Origin: JBHELG01 sp046263195 | GTDB taxonomy: Bacteria > Actinomycetota > Nitriliruptoria > Nitriliruptorales > JAHWKO01 | Length of the DNA stretch: 56,507 nucleotides | Direction of reading: 5' to 3' | Assembly (NCBI GenBank): GCA_046263195.1 | Contig: JBHELG010000091.1 | Coordinates: forward strand, 1-56,507 | In this document: piece after piece, positions 26,800 to 33,628 of the stretch | Layout of the letters: each line of letters opens with the position of its first letter | How positions within the stretch are numbered: the stretch's first letter is position 1 | Made by a program: the position numbers and the translations under genes | The notes under the pieces: model-generated | What the model saw: the letters and a program-made list of their open reading frames with translations, nothing else | Database searches by the model: none | What the model was told of the DNA's origin: nothing

Positions 26800-26924
26800 C
26801 TTGAGGGCCCAGTTCCGCGCCTCTTTGGATGCTTGCGCTCGCTGCCCTATCCGAGCGACACGAGGCGAGCGTAACGTTGACGAGACACGAAACCGCGTTT
26901 GGCGCCGCAGCCCGCGCCCGGAGT

Positions 26925-27172
26925 TGTGGACATGGGCTGGTAGCCCTCGATCTCAGTGCGAGCAACGCGCAACGCTGCGCGGGTGGCCTCGAGAAACTCG
27001 ACTCCACAGCCTGTGGATGACGTTCCAAAGGGAAACAGTGGTGGTCCGGGGCGCACCGCCCTGTCAGGGGCCGCGGGGGAAGCCGCATCCACATGCGAGC
27101 TGCTGCCTCCACAGGTGAATCCACAGAGAGTCCACGGGTCGTCCACGACTCGCGGAGTGGACCTGTGGACGA
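26925..27172. promoter_or_regulatory. Cluster of ten DnaA-box-like TCCAC sites
   Basis: Within the 558-base gene-free gap 26800-27357. Sites on one strand or the other: ATGTCCACA (26925-26933, minus), GACTCCACA (27000), TCATCCACA (27012-27020, minus), GCATCCACA (27085), GCCTCCACA (27105), GAATCCACA (27117), GAGTCCACG (27128), TCGTCCACG (27139), AGGTCCACT (27156-27164, minus), TCGTCCACA (27164-27172, minus). The actinobacterial DnaA box is close to TTRTCCACA; three sites match it at eight of nine bases. No AT-rich unwinding region is obvious. It may be an origin, a DnaA-titration locus or sites for another regulator. Confidence 0.45.
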
Positions 27173-27357
27173 CCGCCTTGAACCGTAGCGTCACCCGCGT
27201 ACGGTCACTTCCCGAGGTCCCCAGCGGCCGAGCCGACGGTCCGGCGTCTCAAGGGGAAGGGGGCGCCGGCCCGGAGGCACCCGGTCGCTGGGGTCCTCGT
27301 GACCGTGCTTTCTGCGGCACATGGCGGGCGATGAGTACAGCGACGGACGGACTGCGG

Positions 27358-27990
27358 TCAGAGCACCTCAATGACTACCGGTACGACACCATGACCCTTC
27401 ATACGGAGACGATCGGCAGCCGCCGAGGAAACGTCGACGATGCGACGCCCGCTGAATGGACCACGATCGTTCACGCGCACGACCACGCTGCGTCCGTTCA
27501 GCTGATTCGTGACGCGGATGCGCGTCCCGAACGGCAGGGAGGGGTGTGCGGCCGTGAGCTCCGACGGGTCGTAGACCTCGCCACTCGCGGTCTCGCGCCC
27601 GACGAAATCGGGCCCGTACCACGACGCGGGACCCCTGAACGACTGCTTCTTTCCTGGCGACGACTTGGTCTTCGGGGCCGCCGGCTTGGTCTCAGCCGCC
27701 GGCGTCTTCGCCGGTTCAGGTGCTGGTGCTTGCGCCCTGCGTTTCGCGAGATTGGGCCGCGGGGGTGTGCGCGGGGCACCTATGACCGGCGGGGGCGAAG
27801 CGACCGTGGCTGCTCGCCCCGGTTGGGCCCCAGCTCTTGACGTCGAACGCCGGACACCAGGACCCGCCACATGAGCGCCGGCGGAGAGCGCGGTGGTGAG
27901 GAGGACCATCAGTGTGGCCATTGTCACAGTCGCGGGTCGGGGGGAACCCCTTCGATGCCCTAGCAATACGTGCCTTCCATCTGGGTACAT
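27358..27990 (-). CDS. RlpA-like double-psi beta-barrel protein, secreted
   Basis: 210 residues. N-terminal hydrophobic signal (MATLMVLLTTALSAGAHVAG) after a basic leader, a ~75-residue Pro/Ala/Lys-rich linker, then a C-terminal RlpA domain: GPASWYGPDFVGRETASGEV, LTAAHPSLPFGTRIRV, and VVVRVNDRGPFSGRRIVDVS with the conserved Asp. RlpA-type proteins cleave or bind denuded septal glycan. No SPOR domain follows, as is usual outside proteobacteria. The start is uncertain: ATG 27990 or ATG 27921, neither with a clear ribosome-binding site. The DnaA-like site cluster lies downstream. Confidence 0.8.
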   Translation of the reverse strand: MYPDGRHVLLGHRRGSPRPATVTMATLMVLLTTALSAGAHVAGPGVRRSTSRAGAQPGRAATVASPPPVIGAPRTPPRPNLAKRRAQAPAPEPAKTPAAETKPAAPKTKSSPGKKQSFRGPASWYGPDFVGRETASGEVYDPSELTAAHPSLPFGTRIRVTNQLNGRSVVVRVNDRGPFSGRRIVDVSSAAADRLRMKGHGVVPVVIEVL

Positions 27991-28197
27991 GGCAGCGCGC
28001 CGCAGTTATTGGCGGCGGATCGACGAGTGCCCCGGTCACCACCGACTCGTCGCCTGCCATCATGTCGGCGCGTACGGGAAAGTGCAAACTGCGATTAGCG
28101 CAGGATCTACCATAGCAAGCATTTCGGACAGGCCCAGGAGATCGGTGCGCCTCGGCGGGTAGGCTCCGCGACCCGGCAAGCGAAATGGAGGGCGCCG

Positions 28198-29154
28198 ATG
28201 ACTGATCGAGCGCCAGGTTCCCCCGCCCCGAACGCAGCAGGGGGCGGCAGTGACCAGTGGGCCGAGGGGACGAAGAGCGAAGCAGCACCGAAGGCGAGGA
28301 CGGCCGGAACGCGGAGCGGGCCGGCAACGGGTACGCGCTCACAGCTGCGTCGGGCGCGCGCGGCGGCATTCTTCGACCTCGACCGCACACTCATCAGCGG
28401 GGCATCCGCCTTCGCGTTCGGCGTGGCGGCATGGCGCAAGGGCATGGTTCCCGCACGTGAACTCTTCCGCAACGCGACCGGTGCGCTCGTCTTCCGCCTG
28501 ATCGGGGGCTCCGACGAACGATCCGAAGCGACCCGTGACCGTATCCTGCAGGCAGTCGCCGGCCAGCGGGTGGAAGATCTGGTCGCACTCGGAGACGAGG
28601 TGGTGCCAAGGCTGCTCGCCAAGGTGCGTCCGGAAGCGAGAAGCTTGCTCGACATGCATGCCGAGGCCGGTCGGGATCGTTACATCGTGTCGGCTTCGTC
28701 GCAGGAACTCATAAGCCGCCTCGCAGTCGAACTCGGGCTCGAGGGTGGGATCGGCACCCGTTCAGAGATCATCGACGGCCGCTACACGGGCGACCTGGAC
28801 GGTCCCTTCGTGTACGGCGTCGGGAAGGCCGAGGCGGTCGAGAAGCTGGCTGCGGAACGAGGCTATGACCTGCGGTTGTCCTACGCCTACAGCGACTCGT
28901 CGAGCGACCTGCCGCTGCTCGAACTCGTCGGTCACCCCGTCGCGGTCAATCCCGACCGTGCCTTGGAGGCAATCGCTCACCAGCGGGGCTGGCCCACGGT
29001 CGAGTTCAGCCGCACAGCCAAGCGCGTCGTGAAGACAACGACGGCGGTGACAGGAGCGGCCGGCGTCGCGGTGGCCGGCTACCTGCTCGGGCGACGGCAC
29101 GGTCGCGTCGGAGTGGAAGCGCAACAGGGGCGTCTCGTCAACTCCTACCAGTGA
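28198..29154 (+). CDS. HAD-IB (SerB-like) phosphatase
   Basis: 318 residues. After ~50 disordered residues comes HAD motif I FFDLDRTLISG (nucleophile Asp near residue 60), motif II Ser in YIVSASSQELI, and motif III YSDSSSDLPLLELVG. This is the HAD-IB group that includes phosphoserine phosphatase and lysophospholipid- or glycerol-phosphate-linked enzymes. The substrate is unknown. A hydrophobic C-terminal segment (TTTAVTGAAGVAVAGYLLG) could anchor it. ATG follows GGAGGGCGCCG. Its stop overlaps the GTG of the Fic gene (GTGA), so the two are translationally coupled. Confidence 0.88.
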   Translation: MTDRAPGSPAPNAAGGGSDQWAEGTKSEAAPKARTAGTRSGPATGTRSQLRRARAAAFFDLDRTLISGASAFAFGVAAWRKGMVPARELFRNATGALVFRLIGGSDERSEATRDRILQAVAGQRVEDLVALGDEVVPRLLAKVRPEARSLLDMHAEAGRDRYIVSASSQELISRLAVELGLEGGIGTRSEIIDGRYTGDLDGPFVYGVGKAEAVEKLAAERGYDLRLSYAYSDSSSDLPLLELVGHPVAVNPDRALEAIAHQRGWPTVEFSRTAKRVVKTTTAVTGAAGVAVAGYLLGRRHGRVGVEAQQGRLVNSYQ

Positions 29155-30290
29155 GGCCACTCGCTCCCTTCTCCCACAGCCCCCACCTGGTTGCCCTCGT
29201 CGCCCAGGCCGAGCGGCTCGCGGCGCTGGTGAGCCGCGTCCAGCCGCCCGAGCCGGCCCGATGGAACCCTTCAGCCGCCGAGACGAGCGAAACGGGACGC
29301 GGGCAGGTGGACGAGGTCGCGCGCATCGGGAATGAGCTGATGACCGAGGCGGCCATCGCATCGCTTCGACTCGACGGCTCTCCAATCGACCGGGTGCCCG
29401 ATCTGGCAGCCGTGCGGGACGGGGCAGCTCCGGCTGCCGAGCGGGCCCTCGAGCAGCAGCCCGGTTCCTGGCTCGAGATCCTCCAACGGGGAAGAGTGCC
29501 CGACGAGGAGGTGCTGGCCAGGGAATACCTCGGCATGCGGGCAGGGCTGGCCGCCACCGACCTCGCGCAGGAGTTGCTCCTCAGCCCCCAACAAGCCCTC
29601 GTCGAGCTTCACCGGCGTCTGACCCTTCAGTTGCTCCATCCTGACCGTGCCGGGCGTACCCGCCAAAGCCGTCAGGTGGTTCACGACGCACGCGTGGGTC
29701 GCATGCTTTTCCATCCCGCCCAGCCGGAGCAGATCCCGTCCCAGATGGCTTCACTGGCGAGCTGGCTCGCAACCGCGGCCCCCCGGCACCATGGCCTCGT
29801 GGTAAGCGGGGTGGTCCACCACGAGCTGCTCGCTGCCCACCCCTACGAGGCGGCGAACGGACGTCTCGCCCGCACCGCCGCTCGTCTGCTGCTCCGGGTA
29901 CGCGGCCTGGATCCCGGCGGTCTCGCCGCCGCGGAAGTAGCCTTGCTCGGCGACCCCCTGGGCTACTACGGCGAAATGTCTGCCACTGCCCGCAGGCGGG
30001 ACCTGACGATCTGGCTCGAGCGATGGGGAGAAGCGGTTACGAGCGGGTTGCGCCTCGCCGCCCGCCGCCTGGGACTGCTCGACCTCGACGTGCCCCCCCG
30101 CGCAGAGATCTTTCTCGGGCGCTGGGAAAAACCGCGCTTCACAGTCTCCGATTACCAGGCCCAGATGGAAGTGGGACTCGAGCAGACCCGCGCGGATCTC
30201 GAGCGCATGCTCGGCGCCGGGCGCGTCGAGCGGGTCTTCGGCTCACGTGGTCTGCGCTTCTCCATCCTCGGCTGGGAGCCCCCCGAGTGA
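29151..30290 (+). CDS. Fic-domain protein with variant active-site motif
   Basis: 379 residues. The Fic motif reads HPYEAANGRLAR (His230 to Arg241): His, Asn, Gly and both Arg are kept, but the acidic Mg2+-coordinating residue of HxFx(D/E)(G/A)NGR is Ala. An N-terminal segment SLRLDG (71-76) resembles the inhibitory helix motif (S/T)xxxE(G/N) with Asp for Glu. The C-terminal ~130 residues are helical. Fic enzymes usually AMPylate target proteins. Here activity could be altered, or the acidic residue could come from the neighbouring Glu. GTG start overlapping the HAD stop by four bases. Confidence 0.8.
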   Translation: MRPLAPFSHSPHLVALVAQAERLAALVSRVQPPEPARWNPSAAETSETGRGQVDEVARIGNELMTEAAIASLRLDGSPIDRVPDLAAVRDGAAPAAERALEQQPGSWLEILQRGRVPDEEVLAREYLGMRAGLAATDLAQELLLSPQQALVELHRRLTLQLLHPDRAGRTRQSRQVVHDARVGRMLFHPAQPEQIPSQMASLASWLATAAPRHHGLVVSGVVHHELLAAHPYEAANGRLARTAARLLLRVRGLDPGGLAAAEVALLGDPLGYYGEMSATARRRDLTIWLERWGEAVTSGLRLAARRLGLLDLDVPPRAEIFLGRWEKPRFTVSDYQAQMEVGLEQTRADLERMLGAGRVERVFGSRGLRFSILGWEPPE

Positions 30291-30303
30291 ACCCTTCCCC
30301 AGG

Positions 30304-30687
30304 TCAGGCGGCGGTCAGCCGCGAGAAGGCGGCACGCAGCCGTTCGACGGATGCCGCCTCGTCGAACCCGAGCTCGGCGGCTGCGGCGGCGTAGGCGAAC
30401 GCCGCCGCGTCGAGCTGCTCGCGACGGTCCACGACGAGCCGCCGTCCTGCCTGCGCGGCCACGACCGTGCCGTGTCGGCCGCGGGTCTGTACCAACGCGT
30501 CGCGTTCGAGTTCCCGGTAGGCCCGGGCCACCGTGCCAGCCGCAAGGTCAAGGTCGGCTGCGAGCTGGCGGATGGGGGGCAGGCGCGTGCCCGTGGGCAG
30601 ACTCCCGACCGCGATGAGGGCAGCTACCTGGCGCCGTAGCTGCTCGTAGGGAGGCAGGTCCGACGCGGGGTTGATCTCGACGATCAT
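30304..30687 (-). CDS. GntR-family regulator, YtrA subfamily
   Basis: 127 residues. Winged helix: SDLPPYEQLRRQVAALIAVG, LPTGTRLPPIRQLAADLDLA and AGTVARAYRELERDALVQTR are the typical GntR DNA-binding domain. The short remainder (about 50 residues, helical) lacks a ligand domain, which defines the YtrA subfamily. Such regulators usually repress their own operon with membrane or ABC genes. ATG 30687 overlaps the stop of the upstream membrane protein gene (ATGA). The palindrome at 31639-31656 is the likely operator. Confidence 0.9.
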   Translation of the reverse strand: MIVEINPASDLPPYEQLRRQVAALIAVGSLPTGTRLPPIRQLAADLDLAAGTVARAYRELERDALVQTRGRHGTVVAAQAGRRLVVDRREQLDAAAFAYAAAAAELGFDEAASVERLRAAFSRLTAA

Positions 30688-31610
30688 GTTCCCACCGCCG
30701 GGCTGCGACGAACCGCCCGGGCATGGGTGGTGCCGTAGCCGAGCCAGATTCCGAGCCCGCCTCCGAACACGACGAGGCCCAGCAGAAGCAGCGTCCAGCG
30801 CAGCAACCGAAAGCCCGTTGACGCTCCCAACATCCAGAGCTCGTCCGCGACGAGGGTCATGACGAGCGTGAGCCCGACACCAGCGCAGGCGTGGACGGAC
30901 GAGCCTCGGACGGCGTCGTCCGCGGTGACGAGATCGTCTGCCGCGAAGGGCTGAGGGCGGCGCACGATGAGCCTCTGCAGCCATTCGACCACGAGCACGA
31001 TGCCCACTGCGGCGGCGGCCACGAGCCCGAAACGGGTGACGCTCGGACCCGACTGCAGTCGGGGCAGCAGGGGCAGGACCGCTGCAACCGGCACGAGCAG
31101 GACGTGGAGGGTCGCGAAGACACGCAATCCATTGCGAGCGAACGGGTCGAGGTAGTCGTCGACGCGACGGGGAACGAGGCTCGCTCGCCTGCTGCCAGGA
31201 CTGCCGGGAAAATCTCCGGGTGGACGGCCGGGAAAATCTCCGTAGCGCGCCCGAGCGATGCTGAGCTCCGCCGCGAGTGCCCCCAGGAGGTAGCCGACGA
31301 CGAGCGGCCACCAGACGCCCGCACTCGTCTCCTCGAGTAGCGTTCCTCGCCACGCCCAGGTCGTGGGGGTCAGGTCGTACACGATTCCAGGCAGCAGCCA
31401 GACGAGGAAACCCATGACGCCACCGAGAGTGCGGAAGCGACGCGTACGGCGCAGGTACGCGGGCACGAGCTCCGAGCTGCGAGCGGTGAGCCGCACGTCG
31501 CGCGCCTGGGCCCACCGCTCCACGGCGCTGGGGCTCGGCGGCATGAACGCACGCACGACGAGCAGCCCCACGACGACGGACACGACGCTGAGGAAGACGA
31601 CCTCTCCCAC
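30684..31610 (-). CDS. Polytopic membrane protein, partner of YtrA-type regulator
   Basis: 308 residues from GTG 31610, chosen because AAGGAGG lies five bases upstream. Around seven to eight hydrophobic helices (EVVFLSVVSVVVGLLVVRAF; GGVMGFLVWLLPGIVYDL; GVWWPLVVGYLLGALAAEL; VFATLHVLLVPVAAVLPLL; ending LLRWTLLLLGLVVFGGGLGI). No recognised domain. A cytoplasmic loop carries a 24-base in-frame duplication (GDFPGRPPGDFPG, 31203-31242). The coupled GntR gene suggests an envelope-stress or transport function. The mechanism is unknown. Confidence 0.8.
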   Translation of the reverse strand: MGEVVFLSVVSVVVGLLVVRAFMPPSPSAVERWAQARDVRLTARSSELVPAYLRRTRRFRTLGGVMGFLVWLLPGIVYDLTPTTWAWRGTLLEETSAGVWWPLVVGYLLGALAAELSIARARYGDFPGRPPGDFPGSPGSRRASLVPRRVDDYLDPFARNGLRVFATLHVLLVPVAAVLPLLPRLQSGPSVTRFGLVAAAAVGIVLVVEWLQRLIVRRPQPFAADDLVTADDAVRGSSVHACAGVGLTLVMTLVADELWMLGASTGFRLLRWTLLLLGLVVFGGGLGIWLGYGTTHARAVRRSPAVGT

Positions 31611-31638
31611 CAGGGCCTCCTTGGCCAGCGAGTCGCAA

Positions 31639-31656
31639 CAACGTATCACTACGTTG
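31639..31656. promoter_or_regulatory. Perfect palindrome, likely YtrA-type operator
   Basis: CAACGTA-TCAC-TACGTTG: perfect 7-base inverted arms with a 4-base spacer, 28 bases upstream of the membrane protein start and in the divergent gap with the nitroreductase gene (31611-31768). Size and position fit the operator of the GntR regulator encoded two genes in. The site could also affect the divergent nitroreductase gene. Confidence 0.65.
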
Positions 31657-31768
31657 GTACAGATGGAAGCCTGGGCTCCGGGCCGCAGCGGTCACTAGCG
31701 TCCCCGCCATGCCCGTCCAAGGCCGGCGACGTGACCGGCGCGCTTGCCCGACGACAGGGGGAGGTGGC

Positions 31769-32386
31769 ATGGAGTTCATGGAAGCGGTACGGCGGCGACG
31801 GATGGTGCGCGCCTACCGCGACGAGCCGGCCGACCTGGCCGTCGTCGAGCGGCTTTTGGACCTCGCCCGCCGTGCACCCAGCGCGGGTTTCTCGCAGGGC
31901 CAGCGCTTCGTAGTGGTCACGGAGGCGGCCCGGCGTGGCGACATAGCCCGCCTTGCGGGGGAGGAGCAGTATGTGAGGCGCGGCTTTCGGCCGTGGCTCA
32001 CGCAGGCGCCGGTTCATGTCGTGGTTTGCGGTGACGAGGGCGCCTACCGGGCCCGTTACCGTGAGCCGGACAAGCTCGGCCCCGACGGCCGTCCCGATAT
32101 CGACTGGCTCGTGCCCTACTGGCTCGTCGACGCGGGAGCCTCGCTCATGGTTCTCCTGCTCGGCGCGGTGGATGCGGGCCTGGCTGCGGGCTTCCTGGGC
32201 GTGCACCGGATACCCGGGCTGCGTGAGCTGCTCGGCATTCCCGCCGACGTGCACCCGATCGGCGTCGTGACCATCGGTCATCCTGACCCCGAGCGATCCT
32301 CTCCGTCAGGGTCCCGCGTCTGGCGCCCCTTGGACGAGGTCGTGTGGTGGGAACGGTGGGGGGGCGCCAGGCCGGACGGGGCCTAG
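31769..32386 (+). CDS. Nitroreductase-family FMN oxidoreductase
   Basis: 205 residues. Opening EFMEAVRRRRMVRAYRDEPA (FMN-phosphate Arg cluster), ARRAPSAGFSQGQRFVVVTE and the later GAVDAGLAAGFLGVHR are those of the nitroreductase fold. It probably reduces nitro groups, quinones or flavins with NAD(P)H; a specific substrate cannot be assigned. ATG 31769 is preceded by GGGGGAGGTGGC. Divergent from the YtrA operon and convergent with marP. Confidence 0.85.
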   Translation: MEFMEAVRRRRMVRAYRDEPADLAVVERLLDLARRAPSAGFSQGQRFVVVTEAARRGDIARLAGEEQYVRRGFRPWLTQAPVHVVVCGDEGAYRARYREPDKLGPDGRPDIDWLVPYWLVDAGASLMVLLLGAVDAGLAAGFLGVHRIPGLRELLGIPADVHPIGVVTIGHPDPERSSPSGSRVWRPLDEVVWWERWGGARPDGA

Positions 32387-32458
32387 GGCGGATGGGCGGA
32401 GGGACTGTATAGGCGCGGCCGCGAGGCGCTGGCCGTCGTGGCGACTCGGTGCCGCCGC

Positions 32459-33628
32459 TCAGATGGCACAAGGTCCGGTATCTACCCTGGCCTGGCGGTT
32501 GCGGGCCTCGTCGAGTCGTGGCACCACCGCGTCGGAGGTGATGGCGTAACCGATCTCCTCGTGGGCTGGCGAGCGCGAGAAGACGACTCCGAACACTGTG
32601 CCGCCTGGATCGACGAGGGGCCCCCCGGAGTTCCCCGGACGGATCAGTGCGCGCAACTGGTAGACACTCCGCCGGGCCAACCCTTGCGCGTAGATGTCGC
32701 GCCCAACCGCCTCGAGCTCACGCAGAACCACCGCCGGCTTGGCGTCGAGTGGTCCACCGGCCGGATAGCCGACGACCGCCCCTGACGCGCCCCGCCCCAC
32801 TTCACCCGGTAGCAGAGGCAGCGGTGGGGCCGTGAGGCCGGAGACTCGCAGCACGGCAACGTCGAGTTGAGGATCGAACAGCACCGGAGTGGCCCTCGAA
32901 CGCCTCCCACCCAGAATCACGTTGGGATCGTCAATTCCCGCCACCACGTGGGCGTTCGTGACGACGAGACCGGGTGCAGCAACGAAACCGGAGCCTTCCG
33001 AGATACCGCCGCAGCCTGTCCCCGAGATCTTGACGGTGGCGGCGGCGGCCCGGGCGAGAGCCGCACGGACCACGGGCTCGGGGGGGGCCGGCAACGGTCC
33101 GGTGGGTTGAGGCTCGAGGCCGGCGAACGCGGGCGGAAGGTTCTCGAGCCCGATCAGTGCTTGGACCCGGGCGAAGACCGCCGGTGCCGGGGGCAGGACG
33201 TCGTCGATCGTGCGCAGGATGACCGAACCCTGAATGGGGGCGGCAAGCTCACGTATCGGGGCCGTCACGAACATGCTCGCCACGAGCCAGCTCGACAGGA
33301 GCGCCGCGATGGCGGCCACGACCGCTCCGCCGGCTGCGTCGAGTTTTGCGAGCCGCAGGCTCCGCAATGCCCCCCACAGGCGGACCCCGATCTGGCGGCC
33401 GATCCCGCCCAGCAGGGCCGCACACAGGAAGACCACCGCAAGCGAGACGAAGAGCCGTATGACCTGGTCGGGGGTGAGCCGGGCGATGGTGGGAGCGAGC
33501 GCTGAACCGAGCGCCAGCCCGCCGACGACCCCCGCGAAGGACAGCACCTGGATCGCGGCCCCGAGCCAGACGCCGTGCACCGCCCAGGCGATGGTGATGA
33601 CCACGAGCAGGAGGTCGACCCAGTTCAC
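32459..33628 (-). CDS. MarP-like periplasmic serine protease (CvpA membrane domain)
   Basis: 389 residues. Four N-terminal membrane helices forming a CvpA/colicin V-like domain (WVDLLLVVITIAWAVHGVWL; VIRLFVSLAVVFLCAALLGG) and an extracytoplasmic trypsin-fold domain with His in VVTNAHVVAG, Asp in DPQLDVAVLRV and Ser in RPGNSGGPL. Two cysteines (GTGCGG and the C-terminal GPCAI) could form the disulphide known in mycobacterial MarP (Rv3671c), which processes peptidoglycan enzymes and supports acid and oxidative resistance. GTG 33628 overlaps the helicase stop (GTGA). Confidence 0.9.
   Translation of the reverse strand: MNWVDLLLVVITIAWAVHGVWLGAAIQVLSFAGVVGGLALGSALAPTIARLTPDQVIRLFVSLAVVFLCAALLGGIGRQIGVRLWGALRSLRLAKLDAAGGAVVAAIAALLSSWLVASMFVTAPIRELAAPIQGSVILRTIDDVLPPAPAVFARVQALIGLENLPPAFAGLEPQPTGPLPAPPEPVVRAALARAAAATVKISGTGCGGISEGSGFVAAPGLVVTNAHVVAGIDDPNVILGGRRSRATPVLFDPQLDVAVLRVSGLTAPPLPLLPGEVGRGASGAVVGYPAGGPLDAKPAVVLRELEAVGRDIYAQGLARRSVYQLRALIRPGNSGGPLVDPGGTVFGVVFSRSPAHEEIGYAITSDAVVPRLDEARNRQARVDTGPCAI

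Noticed and set aside
28198..30290. HAD-Fic pair as a classical toxin-antitoxin module
   Set aside because: The upstream protein is a HAD phosphatase, not a known Fic antitoxin, and an inhibitory-helix-like motif is already within the Fic protein.
30688..31779. Long upstream extension of the GntR open frame
   Set aside because: It runs antisense-frame through the membrane protein gene; the GntR domain starts at ATG 30687, which overlaps that gene's stop.
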